Below are positions 51,422-64,000 of a stretch of 64,000 nucleotides of DNA, piece after piece (position 1 is the stretch's first letter; every line of letters starts with the position of its first letter). Source of the DNA: Lactifluus volemus (taxonomy: Eukaryota; Basidiomycota; Agaricomycetes; Russulales; Russulaceae); the NCBI GenBank assembly GCA_022376515.1, contig WTXI01000003.1, forward strand, positions 1,240,001 to 1,304,000, given 5' to 3'. A model generated the notes under the pieces. The model was given only the letters and a program-made list of their open reading frames with translations, had not been told where the DNA came from and made no database searches. Position numbers and translations under genes: made by a program.

Positions 51422-51586
51422 CGGTACGGTGTAGGAGGGCGCTTATCTAATAAGCTTGCTCCCTAAGAAATCAGCTCAGCTCAGCACAGCAAAAGGAGGG
51501 CCCATCTCATCACCTGTTTACTGCCCTCTATATCCTACTTCCATCATCACGAGCCCGCCTCGTAGCGGTGCCATTTTTCTCTTGAT
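51422..51586. promoter_or_regulatory. Compact bidirectional promoter of PKC1 and an unknown gene
   Basis: Only 165 bases separate the two divergent start codons, so both 5' UTRs and core promoters must fit or overlap here. AGCTCAGCTCAGC (about 51471-51483) is a short internal repeat of unknown meaning. Confidence 0.5.
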
Positions 51587-55521
<3,935 letters not shown>

Positions 55522-55658
55522 ATGGTTTAGGAGACGCGTGTTCTCCCTACGTACGCACTGTCCAGTCTCGTACTCTGGATACCTGACTTCCCCGGCTAGT
55601 TGAATTGAGTAATCGCCCGTTGACATTTGTCTCCATACTGTATACATTTTTTGTGATA

Positions 55659-56058
55659 TCACTTCCCGCCTCCATGTTTTGACGATACGACGTGCCCTCC
55701 TGTTCCTGGTAGACCAAGAGGCTGCTCCTCTAATGACACAACATCTTTTTGTCCCTTCATCAGTTCGTGAAAACGCCCCCAGAGTCGGGCGATGGTGTCG
55801 TATTCTCGCGTCATTCCGAGAACCTCTTCGAGTTTACGGTTCAGGATATTACTGCTCGACAGTAGTTCCTCAAAACCCTATCGTGTTTCAAACCATGGTA
55901 CGTAAAGGGGGGCGGGGAGAGAGCGAAAAAAAAAAAAGCTGGTATAAGTAAGAAAAGAAAGAAGACAAAAAATGGCTACGCACAGTTGCAATATCACCCG
56001 CCAATCTGTCCCGCTCGCGATTGAAGAATGACTTGTCTTCCTCAGGTTTCGTCAACAT
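55659..56058 (-). CDS. DAD1: DASH complex subunit DAD1
   Basis: DAD1 is part of the ten-protein DASH/Dam1 ring that couples kinetochores to microtubules, found only in fungi. Two exons (55984-56058 and 55659-55877) join to 97 residues with a GT-AG intron. Exon 1 gives MLTKPEEDKSFFNRERDRLA; exon 2 gives GFEELLSSSNILNRKLEEVL then GMTREYDTIARLWGRFHELM. These two blocks are the DAD1 signature. The small exons are easily missed by simple open-frame calling. The gene is convergent with PKC1, 137 bases apart. No frame repair is needed. Confidence 0.9.
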
Positions 56059-56413
56059 ATCATGTGAGCGAAACGACGTGACAGTTGGTGGTAGAGTGGT
56101 GGGCGGTTATTAAGGACGCGCCGACCGACCGATTATTTCATGCGCCACCAGATACTGCATGACAGCTTCATCCATGTTCTATAAGTTGCTATCACACACA
56201 CACACAGAGATACATATGCAGGATAAGGAAAGAGACAGAAACGAGAGGGGAGACCAGAGGAGAGGGGAATAAAAAAAAATAGCACATGACAAGAAGGGAG
56301 GAGAGAATGAATATGATACATGATACATAAATTCCACAAGAACAATGTGCAGGCCACAATTGAATAGGACAGTCTCAGCAGTAGCGAGAGTATCATCAGT
56401 ATAAAGTGAGACG
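56059..56413. other. Spacer between DAD1 and CDC25
   Basis: A 355-base spacer between tandem minus-strand genes. It contains a short (CA)n tract near 56191-56204. It should hold the DAD1 promoter. No gene is seen. Confidence 0.4.
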
Positions 56414-59400
56414 TTATAGGAAACCGGTCTCTTGAAGTAGTCGCGCCATCTTCTCGTCTTCTCGTTCCCGAGGCTCGCGCTCCAGGGAGAGGTTCCAGAA
56501 CTCGTCGCTGACGTCTGGACGATTATTGAACTTGTTCAAGCATTCCGTGATGTAGTCATGAATGAGGTCAACTTTGGTATAGTTGAACGGCTTGGACTGC
56601 CATTTCTGGATCTCTTCAATGACCTCGGCGGCTTTATGTCGCTTCCGGAAGTTGACAGAGGCCCGATATTGTTGGGCGCGCCATCTTGAATGAATGTCAA
56701 CGTTGTTAGGTAGAGTCCTGTCACAGACCGTGAATGATGCATGGATGTATGCAACCAAATGCACATACCGATGAACGGGACACAAGGGGGTGTGATCCGT
56801 TGCAATGATGACCGATAGTTGCTGAAATTCTTGTTCGAGTCAATCGTCATTTCGCAAACTCCTAGCATCGCCATGAACCTCTGGTTGATCTGTTCCCAAG
56901 TTCGCTTCAACCGACGAATAGGGGGCGAGTTCAGGCCGGAAACGATGGCAATCATGCTTGAGAAGTTCTTGAGCTCACGACACCGCTGACAGTGGCGTTC
57001 AATACACATGAAAGTTTAAGAAAACAGCACTTACGTCCGCAATGCTGATGAATTGCTTTACGATGGTCATCCGCTTTCTCGAATCCTCTTTACTAAGTAC
57101 AGTGTCGGCCACCCAATGTGCGATCTAGGAGGAATTGAGATGCGGAGGTCATTCGTAAATGATCACCATGTCGGCTCTACCTTATTTGTGGTCACAATGA
57201 TTGCGGCGATATTATCATTGTTGTCACTCTTCTGCTCTCGTGAGCGCATAAGGCATTCAGAGGGTCGGATCTTCATATACAGCTGACACTCGATCATGGT
57301 CAACTGCCGTGCTACCTCAAGTGGGTCAAAGTCGAGTAACTTGAGCTTCTTGGACGTCTTGGGTATAATCGGAAGAGGTTGTGGGTCAAGTGACGTGGCC
57401 GTCGTTGTGCGACTCTCGCCTTTTTGCTGTCATATGATTGAGTACTTGCCGTTCTCATGATGAATGTGCGACCTACTGCGCGCTCAATGAGGACCAAAAG
57501 TTGTTTGGCTGCGCCTGAGGGGGTGACTTCAGGATCCGACACCATCTCTTTCATCTTATCGAGAATAAAGAGATCTTCTTCAACCAGAGCATCCTCGTCC
57601 ATGATCATAGTCTTAAACGTATTGAGAACCCTGAGTTGATAGATGAGACATATGAGCATATGTGTTATACACGGAAAACATACCGCATCCGAATGATATG
57701 TTGCTTGTGCTTCGTCCAGTCCTCGAGTTCTGTTGCTGTTAAACTTTCTGGTGGCTTGATCCAAAACCGCTCCTTCAAGAGATTAAACAGCATCTCAACA
57801 TCCGTGAATGATTTGTAAGTTAACAAGAATGTTTTGGTGAATGACATATCTAGAAGTTGCAATCAGTCAACGCCACACGCAAAAGATTACGGCAAGCCTC
57901 ACCAAAGTGTTCATGTGCAGTCAAGCGTTCTACAAGCGCAGCAACTGTTCCCGCACGCACTTTACCGTCTGGTTCGATTTGAATGTCGCTTTCCGAGTAA
58001 TTCGGCCGAAGATACCAAGGCTTTGTTTTTGCGTTGAGTTGGTCAATGATATGTGTTGGAGCATCGCCTAGTACACGAAGGAGTTTGTCTGCAGCTCCGG
58101 CAGGAGCTTTTGTGCTCGACGACGTAGTTGCGGTCCCATCTGTGAGGTCCATGCAGTGGTCAGATAATGACAAACTATATAATGGCATTAGTGAGTTATT
58201 ACCATCATCCAGCAACCCGGCAGCGCCGTCCGAGCCGGGGGCCGATAGAAGCGGCGAGGGGGGATCTGTTAGTGTCGTGCTGTTGTTGGGCTGCGCACGC
58301 CAAAATGGGGGTGATAACACGCTCTCTGAGCCAGCTCGTGGCAATACCTCCAAGCTCGACTCGGACGTCTGAGACAGGTTACTGTACACAGCGGAGGAGC
58401 TTTGACTCCTTTCCAATGGCTTGGGAGCGGGTTTCCGTCCAAGGGCATGCTCCATATCAACAACGTCCTCGCCTTCATCATACGACTCGTCCTCAGAGGC
58501 ACCTTGGAGTTCCTTGAGTGTGCGACCTAGATTGCTATCACCGTTGAGAATGCGTGACATACGCCACTCGATCGAACCGCGGTATTCATTTGGGCCTTTG
58601 GCAGCTTGCTCTTGGCCCACGGACAACAACGCTTCGAGAGTCTGGAAAGCTTGTACAACGTTGTTCTTGATTGAGGCGGTCAGCGTGCGCACCCTCTCAG
58701 AGGGGGGAGCGGTCTGAAGAGATGCAGGAGTAGTGATCGCGAGTAAGAGAGAGGCTCCATCGTCGTGAAGGGACTGTAGGTAAGCTTCAACTGTTCGGAC
58801 CAAAGCCCGCGCTTTGTGGACGCTTTGGAGATAGGCGTCTCCAGGTTGAGCCTCCCTGTTGATCCCATCAACGTCGACCGTGCGTGCGAGATTGATGTCT
58901 GCGAAGAACGAGAGCACCTCCTGCAGCGAAGCAATCGCGTTCTGAGTCAAACCGTCGATCTCGGGAGCTGCAAACGCTCACAAGAGTTTATTGAAAGGTC
59001 ACGCAACGTTGAGGCATAGAGGCTCACCTGGACTCCCATCAAAGACAGCCGAATGCAGATCCACCAGTTTCTCTTCCGACTTTCCAATGATAGACTTCAG
59101 CTCGGCCAAAACCTCCGCGGACAGTTCCCGCTGTGGTTGATGCGGCCCACCAATCAGAACCCAACCAAATCCTTCCAAATCCCAGCAGCACCTGCCCCCA
59201 TGAGTCCTAATCCAATATTCGTGGATAACAGGGCGGCATATAAGCGTTTCGATGGCTCATGCGGCATCTGGTTGTTGACTCTCTGAACCTCCGTGGCGAA
59301 GGTGACCAAGGCGCGGTCAAGCTCCGCGGCGTCCGTCTCCATCCTTAAGGACACTTCCGATGTGAGAGATTTCGTGTCGTACTGTGCGGCAAGAGCGGCG

Positions 59401-60976
59401 AGGACAAGTTTAGATAGTGTGGCGGTGACGCGGCGTTGTGCTGGTTTGAGTTGGGCTTGCAAAGGTTGAGGGACGGAAGGGGCAGAAGATATACCATCTC
59501 TGTTATAAAGATGACTTGGAACGTGGCCATAAGGTGGGGATGAAATGTTGAGTAGATGGCGAATGGCGATAACCGAGTCCGAAATCGGGCCTTCGAGCAA
59601 GGCTGCGATTGTGGTCGGTTCAGCACGTCCTGAGACTGCAAAGCGGTCACAATGGCGGCTACCGAATGTCGTGCAACAGTTGATAATTCCGTTATAGAGT
59701 CAGGAGGTGCGGGAGCAAGACTATGCTGAAGGGCTTGAGCCAACCTTTCAGCAGAGGTGAACTGTGGATCAGAGGAGTCAGCGGGGTGGGAAGGACGGGG
59801 TCGGGAGTGATTCCGGGAGGAAGTAGGCTGGGATGACAACTGAGGATCTGATCCATGCACCAAGTAAGCATTCTGCTGTCCCCTGGAGAAAGTGGCATGC
59901 ATGTTGTCAAACGGATCCACGTCGGAATCGTCAGAATAAACGTTGCCATTTACAGCAACGCCGTCGGTATGCCCCGGCCGCGCAAAGGCGGAATCCGACC
60001 GCTGTCGGGACTGGGGTCGCGAGTCAGCCGTCGCGGTAAGATCGCTGTGGCGAGGTGGGGGTGTCGGTGTGTGGCCATTCGTATGTGTAGCAGACGAAGT
60101 GGCCTCTGGAAGAGTCCACTGGACGGAACCATCGAGCTTGTTGAGATAAAAATAAGACAGCCCGTCATCAGCAAGGCGCCTGACCCAGGGCTCTGGTGTG
60201 CCTGTGCGCCTTGGAAGACCAAAACCGGCGGCTCTGTCGTACCGACTGCTATCACTCGGACCGAGGGGATTGGAAGCCGTCTCTGGACGCAAGCGTTGGG
60301 TAGAGGCACGAAAGTCGACATCGGAGAGATCACTGTCGTGGTCGATGGGGAGGTCACGAGAATGCTGGCCGGTCTGTGTGTTGACATAATAGATCTACGG
60401 GAGAAAAAATTTCGTGGGGGAGAGAGTGGATAAGATACGGAAGAGAGAGAGACAAAATCGGCTTACCCGACCATCCTGAGTAACTCGTGGGACCCAAAAA
60501 TCATTGGGGAGTGATTCGCCTTCGCCATTCGCGAGCCCATCGGTATTATGGCCATTCTGGAAGGGCGATTCGGAGTCGGTGTCAATTGAAGTGTGAAGAC
60601 CATTCTGTGAGCGGGATCGAGCTGCTGAGCCGGGGGAATTGAGAGACCCAGCTGGGTGGAAGTGCCCTGGGAAGTTGATGGATAGGTGGGCATAAGTTGT
60701 ACATTCGCCTGTTGCACTTGCTGTTGCTGCTGCTGCTGCTGCTGTAATTCCATGACTGCGAGACTGGCGTCTGCTTCTTCATCTGAGATAACGTCGACAT
60801 AATTTGAGGGAAACCAGCCCCTCTCTTCTCCCAAGAGACCATCCCACCAGCCTGTCTCTAGTCTGGTGAGGACCTCTATATATCACCTCTATGGAAGGAG
60901 AGAGAAGCATCGTCGGTAGATTGATAGTCGTACTTTGCGCGACAAAATAAGCTGTGATGAATTGCTGTTCCTCCAT
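56414..60976 (-). CDS. CDC25: CDC25-type Ras guanine nucleotide exchange factor
   Basis: This protein activates Ras upstream of cAMP or MAPK signalling. The start at 60976 (MEEQQFITA) is followed directly by an SH3 domain (RAKYDYQSTDDASLSFHRGD, then GLLGEERGWFPSNYV). A polyGln tract (near 60720-60745) and a WW-type segment follow (EPWVRRLADDGLSYFYLNKL...QWTLPEAT, about 60110-60190). A helical middle region (57850-58950) leads into the RasGEF N-terminal module (LTAHEHFG, MSFTKTFLLTYKSFTDVEML) and the catalytic domain: LARQLTMIECQLY-type, IVSGLNSPPIRRLKRTWEQI, and DGAPNNI near 56680. It ends RLLQETGFL with TAA 56414. Frame repairs are needed in the SH3 region near 60890 and 60955. The SH3-to-RasGEF layout is that of fungal CDC25. 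Interior exon ends are approximate. Confidence 0.9.
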
Positions 60977-61117
60977 GCAAAGGGGGTGAGTGAAGAGAGG
61001 GAGGATGATTGATGGAGTGGCTGTGAAAGGGGAAACGGGGGAGAATGTCGCGCTCTGAAAAGACCGAGACCGAATGACCGCGGTGTATGCCTATTATCGG
61101 GCCGTTAAAGCAAGACA

Positions 61118-64000
61118 TCATCGCTTTAATGTCCTCTGCTTTTCCGCAGTTTCTACTATCTTACGCTTCACAAACATCCCCTTTCGTTCCCTCACTTTAT
61201 CCATATATCCTTTCGCGATATTATCTCTATCCGCCTTGTCTCCCATCACTTCCAACTCTTCTTCTGTAGTTGGCACCCAGAATGGGTCCTCATCTAACAT
61301 TACGTATCTGTCATCGTCCATCACCACCCATCATCTCTGTAATATCTTTATTATCGCACTCACCCGCTAAAAACAAGTTGCGGACTTGCTGCACCGGAAG
61401 TCCGTTTCCGAATATCTGCACATGGCACAGGTTCCTCAGACATGATCGGATGCTGAGAAATCTTCCGGTTACGCACCGTCCGCGAATCCAAAACTCTCTA
61501 CGACCGGAAGAAGCGCACTCACTGTGAAGAACGATGTGCCTTCTTTCATTTCCTCAGCAACGATCCTCCCACGTCGTTTCGCCACGACACCATACACCTT
61601 TCCAAGCACATCCGCTTGTCAGATGAGAAGATCCATATCAGTTACTCGTAGAAATAGACCACAACCATGCTTACTTGAAGCTTGGATGTCGCAGGAGTAC
61701 ATTGCCAGTTTCAATCGTGGCGACCAATCCAGCAATCCACTTCTGCATGCTTCTTTAACGGCCGAAATCAGTGAACCCGTGATTTGGGACACTCGTTTTG
61801 GTTCTGGCGTAAAACGACGTCAGTGATCGTTCCTCAGCCCAAAGTGTGACTTTTCATAACTTTACCTTTTTCTCTTGCTATACCTTCTCTGTCGATGTCC
61901 ACCCGCTCCACGAAGAAGGCCATGCCTTCCATGGGCTCGGCACAAAGCGGTCCATGAAGTGTAGCAATTTGAAATCCAGTCTCGATGTCACCATCAAAAT
62001 CTCTGGCAACCTGATCTCTCTGTTGGTCGCTGGTTTCTGTCTCCTTCAAACGGTCAAGTCGCTTTCTCAACCTAACGCCAACCGGCATAAACGACGATGG
62101 GCTGAAGGAGAAATCAAAACAGCCTCACGATTGTCGTTCATCGTCCTTACGGGAATCGATCAAGAGACATTCACCCGCACCGCGTGGTCCCATGGCCCAG
62201 ATATTGTCAACGACTCCTGCCCATTCAGGACCCGCTTCCTCGCACTTTGTTTGAAATGAATCCCAGAATTGCTCCGGATGGATCGTCGGTACGCGGAGAA
62301 TGTCACCGATGGTAGCGGCTTTCTCAGCCTCATCGTCAACTTCCACTGAACTTGAGCTGTCGGATGGCGTCCAATCCGCTAAGAGCCGCTTAACGACAGT
62401 CAGGTTATTCCGTAAAAAGTCAGCAATCAGGTCCGGGATGGGGGCGGCTCGGATGGTGAATGTTATGAGATTCTGGAAGCTGCCACCGTGGATGGCGCCA
62501 CGCGGTGCACCAGGCGTTTTCGGCGGTGCCATCTCTTTCGAAACATAAGGAGGAACTCTAACTCGCTCTTACTCGGCCGAACATACCTGATGCCTTTACA
62601 GCCGTTTCCCGAAATGGAACAATCGGTTCTGAGGGCTGGATTTCCACCTTGGCGAACCTCTCGCGAAGGTCCTTCAGACATCGCTAAGAGTCCAAGGTTC
62701 ACTATTACCACCCGTGGGAATTACCCCAAATAAACGCACCTCCAGGTGTAGTTCCCCTGCAGTCAGTATAACATGCTCTCCGGTTGATTGCTGGAAAGTC
62801 TCTACGCATGGATCAGCATGGCTAAGAAGCTTCATCCCGCGGATGAGCTTGGGCATATCGGCAGGTATCGCCGGTTCTAGAGCTACTCGGACAATTGGCG
62901 GAGCCTGGAAACTTGTAAGCCGCGGGTGAGAATAGCGAATATCGGCATACCAGTCGGTTGACCCCACCCAAGTTAATCGTCCAATCTTGCGCATGCTCAC
63001 CTTGGATCCCAGCTGCATGTGGAGCACAGATTGTTGCACTCCGCCATACCGAACCTTCGAGTCCCCTGATGGCGAAGATATTCCCTGCGCTCACATGGTC
63101 CACCGTGACCAGATCACGTCCCATCATCGTGTAGAGACCATCAACTGTCGTATTGACAACGTGTGGCTTGTTGCGCGGGTGGGTTGGTTCAAACGCGTTG
63201 TCGTACCTTGGAAGGACGCATGCAACAGTGCTGCGGACGTGAATAACACCTGAGTAGAGTCTAGCAAATGCCAAGAGGGTCTCGCTCGCGTCCTTTACGT
63301 CACGAGGGATTTCTCCGGTAGCCGTGTGTGCGGTATTTTGGTCAGGGGAAGGGGAAGGTGACCCAGCTCTGGACTGTTCTTGACTTCCTTCGTTCCTGAC
63401 GCGTGCCTCTCGTACACGGGCCCGTGCCTCATCGACCGACAATGTCGGCTTCTTGTATTCTGGTAGTTGGGACGTAGGCACCGCAAACATCTTGCTCACG
63501 TATGCAACAACGTGGGCACTCTCACTTGCATCGCAGGAATACAGGTCCTTCTCGAGTTTTGACTTTGGTTCGACGTGCGATTCAATCGAGTCGGGATGGA
63601 GCATCATGGGTATCCTAGTCGGTTGAGCAGCACGCGGAGATGGAATGATGTCTATGATAGTTTGAATGGTAGCTGTGGATAACGGGAGCCACTGCGTGAA
63701 CATAAGCGAGAGGAGGTGGTTGCGATCCTTGGAATTCATGTCCCGTGGGGGAATCTTGAGATTCAGCGTTGAAACGATTTTATTAACCTTGTCAGCATTT
63801 CTACGGTCGTCACTTTGCTCAGCCAATTCTGGGGAGGAGGGGGAGAAAAAGAAAGGCCTACGGGTTCAGCAGCACGGCGTCGTACACTGCCCAAATGTTT
63901 TCGAGTACGAATTGGACAAACAACGGTTTCAACGAACGGCCGCGGAGGTGCTTATGACTGACGACCCTCTTTGTCTTCGGGTCAAGGTAAAAGTCGCCCC
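61118..64000 (-). CDS. RIA1: EFL1/RIA1, EF2-like GTPase of 60S ribosome maturation (5' partial)
   Basis: EFL1 works with SDO1/SBDS to release TIF6 from nascent 60S subunits in the cytoplasm. The window holds the part after the G domain. From the right edge: [20 protein letters not shown] and [15 protein letters not shown], then [20 protein letters not shown] with WLPLS (about 63700). An acidic EFL1-type insertion is followed by [15 protein letters not shown] and later NLGGVNR-type domain IV segments. [20 protein letters not shown] with [11 protein letters not shown] lies near 62200. The C-terminus reads [13 protein letters not shown] then AEKQRTLKR, the hallmark EFL1 ending, with a stop at 61118. 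The GTPase N-terminus lies beyond 64000. Several short introns and likely one-base errors are present. It is tandem with CDC25, whose start is 142 bases downstream. Confidence 0.9.

Noticed and set aside
59855..60433. A 192-codon plus-strand open frame.
   Set aside because: It is antisense to the CDC25 WW-domain region and has no protein features.

Overview
The window looks like nuclear DNA from an intron-rich filamentous basidiomycete, probably an Agaricomycete. The evidence is dense short GT-AG introns of about 50-60 bases, fungus-specific genes (KRE6/SKN1-type glucan synthesis protein, DASH subunit DAD1, fungal PKC with HR1 repeats, Zn2Cys6 regulator) and several membrane proteins of the basidiomycete style. 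A Rhizoctonia/Ceratobasidium-like source is possible, but this is inference. I found no phage, plasmid, CRISPR array, rRNA, tRNA or recognisable transposon.

Layout, left to right: a 5'-truncated sterol glucosyltransferase (+); MPS1/TTK kinase, a BCP/PrxQ peroxiredoxin and mitochondrial TIM9 (all -); DAHP synthase and a small basic protein (+); a two-repeat type I membrane protein (-) head-to-head with the branched-chain 2-oxoacid dehydrogenase E1 alpha (+); SMC6 (-) head-to-head with a single-span membrane protein (+); then a long minus-strand run of ULP2-type SUMO protease, dihydrofolate synthase, KRE6, SUMO E1 subunit AOS1, a Zn2Cys6 transcription factor and a PPR-like mitochondrial protein. 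After a 4 kb gene-poor stretch come an endosulfine (-), an unrecognised protein (-) head-to-head with PKC1 (+), a small DAD1 gene (-), a CDC25-type Ras exchange factor (-), and the 3' part of EFL1/RIA1 (-), which runs off the right edge.

The genes are mostly housekeeping: cell wall and stress signalling (PKC1, KRE6, sterol glucosyltransferase, CDC25, endosulfine), chromosome segregation and SUMO (MPS1, DAD1, SMC6, ULP2, AOS1), mitochondrial function (TIM9, BCKDHA, PPR-like protein) and metabolism (DAHP synthase, dihydrofolate synthase, peroxiredoxin). I see no obvious biosynthetic or defence cluster.

The strongest global signal is technical. Many otherwise conserved genes are broken by single-base deletions, mostly in homopolymer runs, and always a missing base in the cases I worked through. 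These look like base-calling errors rather than pseudogenes, so gene models here were followed across frame changes by family conservation. Gene spans are more reliable than exact exon ends.
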